NCBI RefSeq assembly: GCF_009873495.1
Contig: NZ_CP046703.1
Coordinates: 5,112,501 to 5,176,500 of the forward strand
DNA length: 64,000 nt
Origin: Nostoc sp. ATCC 53789
GTDB lineage: Bacteria > Cyanobacteriota > Cyanobacteriia > Cyanobacteriales > Nostocaceae
Reading direction: 5' to 3'
The position numbers and the translations under genes are program-made. This document shows, piece by piece, positions 45,801 through 53,977 of this stretch; the stretch's first letter is position 1; every line of letters begins with the position of its first letter. The notes beneath the pieces were generated by a model. The model saw only the letters and a program-made list of their open reading frames with translations, searched no databases and was not told the origin of the DNA.

Positions 45801-48800
45801 AAAGTAGGCACTAGCTATACCTGGTTGGTCTTCTAACTTCTTATATTGTGCCAAGCACTTTTGCTGACACTCAAGTGCTTGCTGATATTTACACCATTCT
45901 CGGTAGCATCCAGCCAAGTTGTACCACTGACTAGCTACATTCTTGTCTTGACCCAATTGCTCATAGAGGCCACGACTTTGTTGGAAATAGGCGATCGCTT
46001 GTTCGTATTTGGCCCAACTTTGATGAATCCAGCCTAGTTGAAAGTAGGCACTAGCTATACCTGGTTGGTCTTCTAACTTTTTATATTGTGCCAAGCACTT
46101 TTGCTGACACTCAAGTGCTTGCTCATATTTACCCCATTCCCGGTAGCAATTAGCTATCAAGTACCATAGATCAGCTACATTTTTCTCTAAACCCAATTGT
46201 TCATAGAGGTCACGGCTTTGGTGGTAATAGGCGATCGCTTGTTCATATTTGCTCCATAGTTGATAAATGCGACCTAATTGACGGTAAGTTAAAGCTACGT
46301 CTGATTGGTTTTCTAAGTTCTGCCGTTTTGCTAGACACTGTTGTTGAAATTCTACCGCCTGCTTGTATTTGCCCCAATCGCGATAGCAAGCACTTAACCA
46401 GAACCATTGATTTGCTACATTTTTCTCTAAACCCAATTGTTCATAGAGATCACGGCTTTGTTGATGATAAGCGATCGCCTCTTCGTATTTACCCCACTCT
46501 TGATAAGTTATACCTATATTCCACAGATCACTTGCTTCATCTTCAGACTTGTGACGTTCTCTGTCTATATTCAACGCCTGCTGGAAGCATTCTAGTGACT
46601 GTTCGTATTTGTCATGTGAGCGGTAACAAACACCCCTATTTCTCCAGAATAGCCGAAAAGCTGATGGATGAATATATAAGGCTAGTTTCTCAAAGCATTC
46701 CTGATAATAGTCGCTTGCTTGCTCAAATTTATCTTGTTCCTGATAACAAGTTGCAATTGACCAAGCTATGTAAGCACTGAGACTGCTATCTTGCTGAACA
46801 TTGATTTCTTCTAGAAGCTCAACAGCTTTTGTATATTTATCTGTACGAATATAAGATATTGCAGTGAGTAAGTTTAATGCCCTTTGAGAGTCTTGATCCC
46901 CACCATAATTTTCTAGACTATTTTCTAGAGTCGATGTCATTTCTTCACCTAGTTCTTTAACCAACTCTCTAAGACTACAAAATATATTAGGCTCTAGCTG
47001 ATTAACAATATCAATGACACAACTAACTAATTCTGCCCCTGATTCACCACAAGCAACATAAAGAATAGCTGTCTGTGCTTTTACCCGGATCTCTTCAGTA
47101 AGTGTTGAATCATTAGCAAATTCTTTCAGTAATACCAGAACTTCACATTTCTGGTTAAATAGTTCAATTTGGCGCAGTAGCCTTAACAGTTGTTTAGTTG
47201 TATCATCGTCAAAGTCTGTATCCAAACCAAGATAGGTCATAACTAATTTTTGAATTAGCTTTTTGCGACGACTGCTATTGACCTCAACTTGAGTTAAAAC
47301 CTCACCCGCAAACAGCAAATCTTTTAACCGTAATTCCGACTGGATAAAGTTAGTACTTGATTCTTTTGGTAAATCTGACCAGATGATAATTGCATCCTGC
47401 GAAGATGCATTTTTTATTTTTAACTTCGCACCTGGAATTGCAGGTTCATAAGCCTCAAGATTACTGAAAAGCTGCTCAACCAGCTTATTAACCTGTTTAG
47501 GAGAATAAATTCCGTAATAGCCTAAAGCCAGTAGAATTGGCTCATTCCAACGCGGCTCATGCAAATGTTTACGGATAATTGCTAAAATATCGCTTACTTC
47601 ATTGTCAGCGATATAACGTGCGGCAAAATACTCCTCAAACGTCAGGTGCATAAAGCCGTAGACTCCAGGCGCACGTTCCACAAAAAGACCTGTGGTTTCC
47701 CGCACTTTTCGTAAAAACTCCTGCACGGCAAGCCGCACTGAGTCTGATTCTAGGTCAGTATCATTTAATTCTGCTAGCTTTGCTGCTAACTGTTGTTCAA
47801 CTTCTGCCTCAGTGACTAAACCAGAAGGCTTTTCCTCATGCATCCAGTAAGCCAGTGGTGCTAAAAATGCCACTACTTCATTTTGGTTCAGCAGCACTTT
47901 CGGAGCATCTGGCAACTTCTTACCTAGCTGCCAATCTTCCGTCAAGGTTTGCACTGCTAATTCATAAAGTTTCACCCGGCGGTTAGGTAGGCGCTCACCA
48001 TTGCGGTGAATCAGTGCCAAAATTGTCAACAGTAGAGGGTTCGCTGTTAAGCGCTTTACACCCTCATTATCTTTTATTGCCTCTAAAATCTTCCTTGCTT
48101 GGTCATCTCCTGCTCTTTGCCATTGCGCCTCACTAGCTTCTGGCTGCTGCGCTCGCTCTATCGCCAAACACCAGCGTTCCAGGAATTTTTCTACCTGTTC
48201 GCTACCCATATCTTCAATAGTGAACTCAGCAAAACGGCTGCTCAGTTTCACATCACGGTAGCCAGCTATGCGGCTGGTAATGACAAACTTATTACTAGAG
48301 AAAGCATTGACAAACTGATCGATTCTTTCCACAATCAGCCTGCGGCTTTCTTGTTCAAATACCTCATCTAGCCCATCCAGCAGCATTAAGCACTGCCCTT
48401 GGTACATTTTTTCCAATAGTAACGTCGCCATCTCAGTTCCCGCTTCCGCTTCATCTTGAAAGTAAGCTTCCCACTGACGGTAGAATTGGCGCAGATATTC
48501 CAGCAGACTCAACTCTGGTTCTTGTTGTAATCGTTCTGCATAGTCAGCAATACGAAAGAAAATTGGCAACAGAGCTTTACCCAATTCTTCTTGAGGTTCG
48601 CCACCTATTACTGTTTCATTACCATCACGTTTGGCTGTGGCAAAATGTAGCGCTAGATAACGCAGTAGCGTTGTCTTCCCCGCACCTGGAGCGCCGAGAA
48701 TCACACAGTATTGATTCTCCCGCACTGCATGGGATAAATCAATTCTTTGTGTTACTGTTTTGGTGCTAGTAGTGGGTATTGAACTTAGTAAAACTGGTTC

Positions 48801-49559
48801 GTAATAAGAAGGTTCGTCTAAATCGTAGGGGCTAGATATGCTCATGCTAAACCCATGTTCAGCTTTGCGAAATGTAGTCATCTCTTGGTCTAGTTTCGAC
48901 GTTTCTGTAATCTGCTGTCGCCTTACTGCTTGCAGTGAAACATAAATTTGATCGAGAAAAATATCCACTTGGCGCTGGACTTGCATCACGCCACTGATTT
49001 TGAGATAGGAATTTTCAGCTATCAACCACTCCAGATAAGGATAAAACAGAGGATTTACAGGTGGACGTGCCTCAAATTTCACCAACTTACCCCGCCAATC
49101 CCAGAAATCAGGCGCACGGTTACGAAACTCTTCTAAAAATTCCTCTTTATTTAACCAAAAAATTATGACTAATTCCCGACCAAATAGCGAATCTCTCCCT
49201 AAATTCAACTGCTTCATCTCTTGTTTCAGGCGGGATGTCGGCAGTTGGTCAATTCCAAACGCCATTATCAATTTGCGTTTAGTTTGAGAATTATGCAGCC
49301 CAGTTTCATCTAAACTGTAGAGAAAGTTATACAGTGAGTTATCACTATAAAAGAAGTTCTGAGGTTCCTGAAAAGTATGATCGCTATGAGATAAAAGTAA
49401 CTTGATTTCCTCGACTACCGGATGTTGTGGCCCACTCTCTGGTGCAATAGCAAAAATCGTCGTTGTTCCACTAGAAAGTTCTAAGAAACTAACTAATTTA
49501 TTTAGCTCTGTTGCGTCAGTTGCACTTATAGAATAAGTGATAGATTCGTTAGAAGCCAT
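42900..49559 (-). CDS. Giant NACHT-TPR NTPase (STAND family)
   Basis: 2,219 residues. Order: an unassigned alpha/beta domain (1-175), a linker block YLEWLIAENSYLKISGVMQV, a NACHT NTPase (about 280-470) with Walker A GAPGAGKT (289-296), Walker B LMLLDGLDEV (391-400) and VITSR (426-430), a helical arm with the family motif LTFEEYFAARYIAD near 640, a further helical region, and about 25 forty-residue TPR units (about 975-2005) that are nearly identical to each other, then a short divergent tail. STAND proteins are signal-activated switches: repeats sense a ligand, NACHT oligomerises, the N-terminus acts. Bacterial NACHT and Avs proteins defend against phage; this role is inferred. 39 bp follow the upstream ATPase gene, so they are co-transcribed. 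Confidence 0.88.
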   Translation of the reverse strand: MASNESITYSISATDATELNKLVSFLELSSGTTTIFAIAPESGPQHPVVEEIKLLLSHSDHTFQEPQNFFYSDNSLYNFLYSLDETGLHNSQTKRKLIMAFGIDQLPTSRLKQEMKQLNLGRDSLFGRELVIIFWLNKEEFLEEFRNRAPDFWDWRGKLVKFEARPPVNPLFYPYLEWLIAENSYLKISGVMQVQRQVDIFLDQIYVSLQAVRRQQITETSKLDQEMTTFRKAEHGFSMSISSPYDLDEPSYYEPVLLSSIPTTSTKTVTQRIDLSHAVRENQYCVILGAPGAGKTTLLRYLALHFATAKRDGNETVIGGEPQEELGKALLPIFFRIADYAERLQQEPELSLLEYLRQFYRQWEAYFQDEAEAGTEMATLLLEKMYQGQCLMLLDGLDEVFEQESRRLIVERIDQFVNAFSSNKFVITSRIAGYRDVKLSSRFAEFTIEDMGSEQVEKFLERWCLAIERAQQPEASEAQWQRAGDDQARKILEAIKDNEGVKRLTANPLLLTILALIHRNGERLPNRRVKLYELAVQTLTEDWQLGKKLPDAPKVLLNQNEVVAFLAPLAYWMHEEKPSGLVTEAEVEQQLAAKLAELNDTDLESDSVRLAVQEFLRKVRETTGLFVERAPGVYGFMHLTFEEYFAARYIADNEVSDILAIIRKHLHEPRWNEPILLALGYYGIYSPKQVNKLVEQLFSNLEAYEPAIPGAKLKIKNASSQDAIIIWSDLPKESSTNFIQSELRLKDLLFAGEVLTQVEVNSSRRKKLIQKLVMTYLGLDTDFDDDTTKQLLRLLRQIELFNQKCEVLVLLKEFANDSTLTEEIRVKAQTAILYVACGESGAELVSCVIDIVNQLEPNIFCSLRELVKELGEEMTSTLENSLENYGGDQDSQRALNLLTAISYIRTDKYTKAVELLEEINVQQDSSLSAYIAWSIATCYQEQDKFEQASDYYQECFEKLALYIHPSAFRLFWRNRGVCYRSHDKYEQSLECFQQALNIDRERHKSEDEASDLWNIGITYQEWGKYEEAIAYHQQSRDLYEQLGLEKNVANQWFWLSACYRDWGKYKQAVEFQQQCLAKRQNLENQSDVALTYRQLGRIYQLWSKYEQAIAYYHQSRDLYEQLGLEKNVADLWYLIANCYREWGKYEQALECQQKCLAQYKKLEDQPGIASAYFQLGWIHQSWAKYEQAIAYFQQSRGLYEQLGQDKNVASQWYNLAGCYREWCKYQQALECQQKCLAQYKKLEDQPGIASAYFQLGWIHQAWGKYEQAIAYHQQSRGLYEQLGQDKNVASQWYNLAGCYREWGKYQQALEYQQKCLAQRQKLEDQPGIASAYFQLGWIHQSWAKYEQAIAYFQQSRGLYEQLGQDKNVASQWYNLAGCYREWCKYQQALECQQKCLAQYKKLEDQPGIASAYFQLGWIHQAWGKYEQAIAYHQQSRGLYEQLGQDKNVASQWYNLAGCYREWGKYQQALEYQQKCLAQRQKLEDQPGIASAYFQLGSIHQDWGKYEQAIAYFQQSRGLYEQLGKDKNVASQWYNLANCYREWGKYEQALECQQKGLAQRQKLEDQPGIASAFFQLGRIYQAWGKYEQAITYFQQSCGLYEQLGQDKNVASQWYNLAGCYREWGKYQQALECQQKCLAQYKKLEDQPGIASAYFQLGWIHQSWAKYEQAIAYHQQSRDLYEQLGQDKNVANQWYWFGDCYREWSKYQQALECEQKELVIRQQLDDQPKIALAYSHLGRIYQAWGKYEQAIAYFQQSRDLYEQLGQDKNVASQWYNLAGCYREWGKYEQAIAYFQQSRDLYEQLGQDKNVASQWYNLAGCYREWAKYQQALECQQKCLAQRQKLEDQPGIASAFFQLGSIHQAWGKYEQAITYFQQSRDFYEQLGLEKNVANQWYNLAACYREWGKYKQALECQQKCLAQRQKLEDQPGIASAFFQLGSIHQAWGKYEQAIAYHQQSHDLYEQLGLEKNVANQLSWIASCYRNLKDYTKAIEYYQQSRNLYQHLGHDESAARCYMQLGNNQRLLPKNTSDRAVAFELLAQAEQNICQAIQINTTGDYKKNLAYDYIIFSLICSERLCLSSFNDSLPQEQIAQFEEYYNTGLTYLTELGQTVNRADEALDIARAYLEVSVLKNLDRAEELAQESLQVFQEYNRRELEASSRKLLGEIYLNRSQHHQSGTKVTATQFLTESLQIYRELDLSEKAAEVEQLMNPNLDDTGILSD
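43540..46620. repeat. TPR-coding array, 120/240-bp units
   Basis: Across about 3.1 kb the gene repeats in 120-bp (40-codon) units that alternate in type, giving a 240-bp period. One type encodes AIAYFQQSRGLYEQLGQDKN, the other ALECQQKCLAQYKKLEDQPG. Middle units (about 44100-46080) are nearly identical in DNA, outer ones are more diverged, which is the usual sign of growth from the centre by unequal exchange. Many units carry a GCGATCGC. Short open frames on the opposite strand are shadows of this array. Confidence 0.9.
45071..46080. repeat. Exact 480-bp tandem duplication
   Basis: Compared line by line, 45121-45600 is identical to 45601-46080, and identity begins already at 45071 when shifted by 480 (530 matching bases in a row); it ends sharply at 46081. 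The copied block is 160 codons, four TPR units, and keeps the frame. Confidence 0.92.
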
Positions 49560-49598
49560 TTTTATTGATGAATAACTGCTGATTGCAAGAGAAAAAAG

Positions 49599-50900
49599 CT
49601 ATTTTTGGGGAGAGTTAGCAGCTTGCCAACGCTGTAAATCTTCTAATAGAATAGGGTTCACATCAAACCAGGATTTTTTACTGCGATCGTAATAACCTAA
49701 TACAAATTTGTTTTGTAAAAGCTCATCACAAATCACAAACTGACCTTTGTTAGGCAAACTATGGGTGTTAGTAGTTAAGCAACCTGTGCGGTGAACTTTA
49801 TCTAGTTCGGAAAAATGGTAATCACTCAAATTATATTCTCTGCGTACTTCTTGCACAGCCTCTTTCGCAACATCTAAGTTTACATATATCAAATTTAGTC
49901 TTAAAGAAACTTCACAAGCTGTACGAGCCAGTCGCACTAAGTCACGCATCACACCGCCACTTTTTTCCGAAATTAGTTCTAGCGCATCTGGATTAAATAA
50001 ACCCTTATAAGCATCACCCAAACTTGCTAAACGCTTATGAATTACACTATTAAGAATGTCTCTACCAAGTTGATTAGGGATTGTAGTAGGACATAAATTT
50101 TCATCGCACTCAAATACTGGTGGATTAGTTAAATCTAAACATTTTTGAAAGCTTTCCATTGGTTGACGAAAGCTTGGAGAATACCTGAGTGAAATCGGAA
50201 TCGCATATATAATATGACAACTTAGCTGAGTCAGCAGTGGACTAGCGAACATTTCCAAGGCTGTAACTTGATCGTGTCGGTCAAGACCATCTACAATCAC
50301 CAGTAACTTTTGGTTGTTTCTTTTCTCAGCAGCTTCTATGATGGCGTTAACTCGCTCAATAATTTTACTAAGCTGTGGACGAATATTGAGAGTTGTAGTA
50401 ACTTTCCGAGTTAAACCTTGTTTAAGAATTAGACCCAGTTTTTTGATAATTTCTGGGAGTTCAAGACCAGTATTTTCAGCGTCTTCATCTTGATAAACTA
50501 CAGTTTTGAGACTTTCGAGTAAATCATTTAATAAATCGTCTTTTAAACCCCACTCTCGTTGAATAACTTTTTCAAAAATTTTAATTCCAATTAGGACTAC
50601 AACCTCAGCATAGCCAATGTTGTACTGGTCGAGAGCAGTTACAGTATCAATCCAAATTACTGTATACTTGCTGTTCAAATATTGTTCTAATCGCCGCAAT
50701 TCTGTAGTTTTGCCACCACCCCTGTGACCTGCTAGTAAAAATTTAGCTGGGTCATCTTCCATATCCAAGAAAGTGATTAAATTCTCTACAGGACTGTTGG
50801 CTCGCTGGACATAAAAATTTCTCAGTTCTTCAGGTGTGGTAAGCGGTTCCTCTGGCTTAAAAAGCTGATAAGCAGGCTTCCAAAAACTGGTATTACTCAT
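49599..50900 (-). CDS. P-loop ATPase, partner of the NACHT-TPR protein
   Basis: 433 residues from the ATG at 50900 (a TTG five codons upstream is possible). Walker A is GHRGGGKT (about 58-65) preceded by KFLLAG, Walker B is KLLVIVDGLDRHD (about 198-210), and HIIYAIPISLRYSP looks like the sensor-1 strand; the C-terminal part is helical with VMRDLVRLARTACEVSLRL. This resembles ORC/Cdc6-like or KAP-like AAA ATPases found in prokaryotic conflict systems. It precedes the NACHT-TPR gene by 39 bp on the same strand. A joint role is likely; the biochemical function is unknown. Confidence 0.78.
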   Translation of the reverse strand: MSNTSFWKPAYQLFKPEEPLTTPEELRNFYVQRANSPVENLITFLDMEDDPAKFLLAGHRGGGKTTELRRLEQYLNSKYTVIWIDTVTALDQYNIGYAEVVVLIGIKIFEKVIQREWGLKDDLLNDLLESLKTVVYQDEDAENTGLELPEIIKKLGLILKQGLTRKVTTTLNIRPQLSKIIERVNAIIEAAEKRNNQKLLVIVDGLDRHDQVTALEMFASPLLTQLSCHIIYAIPISLRYSPSFRQPMESFQKCLDLTNPPVFECDENLCPTTIPNQLGRDILNSVIHKRLASLGDAYKGLFNPDALELISEKSGGVMRDLVRLARTACEVSLRLNLIYVNLDVAKEAVQEVRREYNLSDYHFSELDKVHRTGCLTTNTHSLPNKGQFVICDELLQNKFVLGYYDRSKKSWFDVNPILLEDLQRWQAANSPQK

Positions 50901-51290
50901 GGTGACAAATCTCAACTGATATCAAACGGTGTTTTGGCTTACACTCGTCTAGCTCAGTATAACTGGGTAATTTCCGGCTGTAGATTGTTAGAAGCGAAAA
51001 ACTTTATACTATAGCCCTAAATAATACTGTATCCCACTTTGAGCGCATACTAAAAATTGATGTGCCTAAATAAGGCAACGCATTGCCATAAGTCCAGTGC
51101 TGAAGACGGATTTTTCAACCTAAGCGACTGGCGAACTTAAAAGGGAGGTTCCGTCAATTGTAGCGACTGCCGTACAAAGTAGCTTTTGGTCAGACATCGC
51201 ATCTCTGTATAAACATTAATAATCCTTAATAGTATTAACTATTAAGGATTGTTAACATGAGCAAAAACTGCTCACAAACCTGATTGTTAC
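50901..51290. other. 390-bp gap between ParR-like gene and the ATPase gene
   Basis: Must contain the promoter of the two-gene NTPase module on the minus strand. Apart from the hairpin at 51221-51250 I see no repeat or gene. GCGACTGGCG and GCGACTGCC recur at about 51124 and 51163 but without clear structure. Confidence 0.4.
51221..51250. terminator. 13-bp hairpin after the ParM/ParR-like operon
   Basis: AATCCTTAATAGT (51221-51233) and its exact complement (51238-51250), four-base loop. On the minus strand it comes about 40 bases after the stop of the RHH gene. It is A/T-rich with no long T-run, so it could equally be a protein-binding palindrome. Confidence 0.5.
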
Positions 51291-51770
51291 TTAAAAATCA
51301 TCGAGAAACTGACTAAGGCGACTGATTACGGGGTCAACCTCTTGAGGAGGGGTAGCAACAGTATAAGAAGTATTATTTACTACTTCTAATTGACTTGGAG
51401 ACGGAATGAATGATCGATCATTGACTATGAGCGCCAGTTGTGCAACTTGTTGAGAAAGTTGCAGTAGATGATGTTCCATCGCCTCCAAACGATTAGATCC
51501 CTTGGCAAAGAAACGTTCCTCAAGTCCAGCCACTTGACGTTGCAGTTCACCGATTTGTTGTTCAATCGGTGTTGTTGCTGCTGTTTGTGGAGCAGGTTGT
51601 ACAGATTCCGGTACACATAAAGATTGCCACAAGGCTTCTTTACAGAGGTCGCTGAAAGTCTTGTCTGGTTGTTTTTCCAAATAACTTTCTACTTGCGCTA
51701 ACAAGCTTTCATCAGCAAGCTCTGGGTTGAACGTGACGGATTTAACTACCTTTTTTGACCATTGGAACAT
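51291..51770 (-). CDS. Ribbon-helix-helix coiled-coil protein, ParR-like
   Basis: 159 residues. The N-terminal ~50 residues follow the ribbon-helix-helix plan: strand KKVVKSVTFNPE, helix ESLLAQVESYLEKQ and helix TFSDLCKEALWQSL. A Pro/Thr linker leads to a coiled coil (IEQQIGELQRQVAGLEERFF and MEHHLLQLSQQVAQLAL), and the end is acidic/hydrophobic (DPVISRLSQFLDDF). ParR adaptors bind centromere DNA with such a fold and touch the actin ParM through the C-terminus. The gene starts five bases after the actin-like gene, so translation is probably coupled. The fold call is from pattern, not alignment. Confidence 0.7.
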   Translation of the reverse strand: MFQWSKKVVKSVTFNPELADESLLAQVESYLEKQPDKTFSDLCKEALWQSLCVPESVQPAPQTAATTPIEQQIGELQRQVAGLEERFFAKGSNRLEAMEHHLLQLSQQVAQLALIVNDRSFIPSPSQLEVVNNTSYTVATPPQEVDPVISRLSQFLDDF

Positions 51771-51775
51771 CAGCT

Positions 51776-52945
51776 TTATGCCCTAGCAGCGCGATTGGAG
51801 GATAATTGTGCCTCTCCATAAATATACTGCCCCAAAGCATTCGCCTGACGGGAAGGTGCTGCTAAATGAGCATTAATCTTTGCTTCCTTGAGTAGACGTT
51901 GAACGTCGTCCCAGAAGAACTCACCACCGCCACCAGTGAGAATGACATCGGTGACGCGTTCTGGCAACCAGGCTAGCACACGGCTACAGATTTCGCGCGA
52001 AAACATCTCTGTAAGGTTGGGAAGAAAATCGTCTAGGTTGGTGGGCTTGCTAGCGCCTTTAGGACGGTAATAGCGTTCACCTCTGGGTTTGTTAACAGCA
52101 GAAATCAGCGCCAGAGATTGACTATCTGCTCCCTCGATTTCGGCAGACACCAATTCATAAAACTTATTCATACCGAAGTCTTCGCTCTTAGAAGCACCTC
52201 TGGCAAAACGGAAGTTATCTACCATCAAAAGATCGACAGTTTGATGTCCAATATCAACGATCGCTACCGATATTTTTGTAAAATCGGGACTGCTAGGACT
52301 TTTCTTCGGTTGAGCTTCTGACCACAGCAGGCTACCGTAGCCCTCTGGCATTACCCATACCTTACTTACATTCAACGATATAGATTCGCCTCGGAAGTTC
52401 AAGACATGAGGGCCACCTACTTGGCTAATCAACTGTGCTTTTTCCTTTTCAAATTGCTCTAAAGAAAGAAAAGGCAGACCAAGTACAACTGAGATATCGT
52501 CTCTGAGTTTGAAGTAGCCAGCACTTGCTAACACTTTTACCAGTGCAGCCTCTACCTTAGATTGGCCGACTCCTAGATTGGCCCCAAAATCTGCTGCTAG
52601 TTGACCAACAGCATATCCATTTCCTTGATACTCCAGCCACAAATCCATTAAGGGGTCAGTAGCTCTGGCTTCAAAAACACCACCGCGTACTTGTTCTATT
52701 GACATCTGCTTGACGTTGGCAGGTACGAATACCACGCTGCCGGGTTCACGACTCACACAAGTTTTTGTGGAAGTTCTACCTAAATCAACACTGAGAATGG
52801 TTTTCCCGGAACCACCGCCTGACTTGGTAGTAGCGGGAGGATTATTATTAACAGCATTTATGGGAGTCGTCGATGCTAACGGCTGCCTATTCATGGGTAT
52901 AGCAGCACTATTCATAGGGTTAGCGGCGGAAGGTTGGTCTGTCAT
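51776..52945 (-). CDS. ParM/StbA-type actin-like ATPase
   Basis: 389 residues. A disordered Pro/Asn/Thr-rich N-terminal tail (1-48) precedes an actin-fold ATPase: phosphate-1 motif ILSVDLGRTSTKTCV (D54), phosphate-2 motif VAIVDIGHQTVDLL (about 228-240) and the adenosine motif DVILTGGGGEFFWDD (333-347). ParM proteins polymerise and push plasmid DNA apart with the help of an adaptor; here the gene is on what looks like chromosome, next to core genes, with an RHH partner. The target DNA is unknown. ATG start at 52945. The disordered tail is longer than in plasmid ParM. Confidence 0.85.
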   Translation of the reverse strand: MTDQPSAANPMNSAAIPMNRQPLASTTPINAVNNNPPATTKSGGGSGKTILSVDLGRTSTKTCVSREPGSVVFVPANVKQMSIEQVRGGVFEARATDPLMDLWLEYQGNGYAVGQLAADFGANLGVGQSKVEAALVKVLASAGYFKLRDDISVVLGLPFLSLEQFEKEKAQLISQVGGPHVLNFRGESISLNVSKVWVMPEGYGSLLWSEAQPKKSPSSPDFTKISVAIVDIGHQTVDLLMVDNFRFARGASKSEDFGMNKFYELVSAEIEGADSQSLALISAVNKPRGERYYRPKGASKPTNLDDFLPNLTEMFSREICSRVLAWLPERVTDVILTGGGGEFFWDDVQRLLKEAKINAHLAAPSRQANALGQYIYGEAQLSSNRAARA

Positions 52946-53185
52946 GAAAGCTCCTAGTTCAAACTTAACTGTAAAAAGTTGTCATGCTCATCTTACAAAA
53001 ATGCGAGCAACCAGAAATTCTAGGTTGCGTCAAGTGTAGCTAGAAATACGCCAAAAATTAATTTTGACCATATCTCCGATAAGCTCTTGCCTTCGTACAT
53101 CTAGTATTATTTGGCATAGTGTAGGCGAATTTTGGCCAGATGTAACCCCTGCTTTCACTGCTTTCAAACCAAAAGCGTCCGTATT

Positions 53186-53809
53186 TCATCTTCTAGTACG
53201 TCTTAACTGGCGCTTGAATATCCAGAAAACAAATGCTAGAACCAAACCGCCAAGTACGATTTTGGATACAGGAGCAAGGTACTTATCCACAAGTTCATAC
53301 TGACTACCCAGTATGTATCCAGAGTATGTTAGCAAACCCACCCAAGCCGCGCTACCTACTGTTGTGTAAAACAAAAATGGTAGCAAGGGCATGTTGCTGA
53401 TCCCTGCGGGAACAGAAATCAAGGTGCGGATTCCTGGTACAAGACGACCAATTAATACTGCTTTTTTACCTTGTCGGTCAAACCACTCTTTGGCCTTGGT
53501 AATATCTTTACTGGATATAGCCAGCCATTTGCCATACTTGTCAGCCCAAGCTTTCAAACGAGTTTCACCCAAAAACTTACCTGGATAGTACCAAATAAGT
53601 GCGCCCAATACAGAACCCAAAAGTCCTGCGAAAAACACACCAATGATATTTAGCTTTGCCCCTCCTGGTTGATATGGACTTGCTGTAAATCCAGCCAGTG
53701 GCATAATCAATTCTGAAGGAATTGGGGGAAAAAGGTTCTCTAGGAACATTAGTAGGGCGATTCCCCAATAGCCAAAATAGTTGATAGTGTTAGTTATCCA
53801 TTCAAGCAT
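53186..53809 (-). CDS. DedA family membrane protein
   Basis: 207 residues, with the DedA/VTT signature: ENLFPPIPSELIMPLAGF near 24-41, LGSVLGALIWYYPGKFLGE, and GRLVPGIRTLISVPAGISNMPLLPF, plus C-terminal helices. DedA proteins are lipid-transport or scramblase-like membrane proteins; some recycle undecaprenyl phosphate. The key acidic and arginine residues (E24, R122 region) are present. ATG start at 53809. Stands alone, 240 bp from the ParM-like gene. Confidence 0.9.
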   Translation of the reverse strand: MLEWITNTINYFGYWGIALLMFLENLFPPIPSELIMPLAGFTASPYQPGGAKLNIIGVFFAGLLGSVLGALIWYYPGKFLGETRLKAWADKYGKWLAISSKDITKAKEWFDRQGKKAVLIGRLVPGIRTLISVPAGISNMPLLPFLFYTTVGSAAWVGLLTYSGYILGSQYELVDKYLAPVSKIVLGGLVLAFVFWIFKRQLRRTRR

Positions 53810-53977
53810 TGAGTCAATTCCTGAAATTGCTGCACTAGTCTTGTTACTAAGATTGAGCCTTAGTTTTTTAAAAGGTAATTATCCCCGCTTGCTAGAGCCA
53901 AGGTAACTGGGTTGCACTAAAAGAAAGTTGCATCGCAACTTAAAAATAGACGAAGACAAGTGGAAGCTAGGGGTCTG

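Noticed and set aside
44040-46037. Series of similar plus-strand frames of 63-65 codons and one of 185 codons
   Set aside because: They repeat with the 240-bp period of the TPR array and are antisense shadows of it, kept open only because the TPR units are repeated.
48099-48371. 90-codon plus-strand frame in the NACHT domain region
   Set aside because: Lies antisense to the NACHT-encoding part with intact motifs on the other strand.
42900-49559. CRISPR-like reading of the regular 240-bp repetition
   Set aside because: Repeats are adjacent, in frame and coding, with no spacers; the pattern is fully explained by TPR units.
49599-52945. Treating the ParM/ParR-like genes and the NTPase pair as a single operon
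   Set aside because: A 390-bp gap with a hairpin separates them; neighbourhood alone does not show one transcript or one function.
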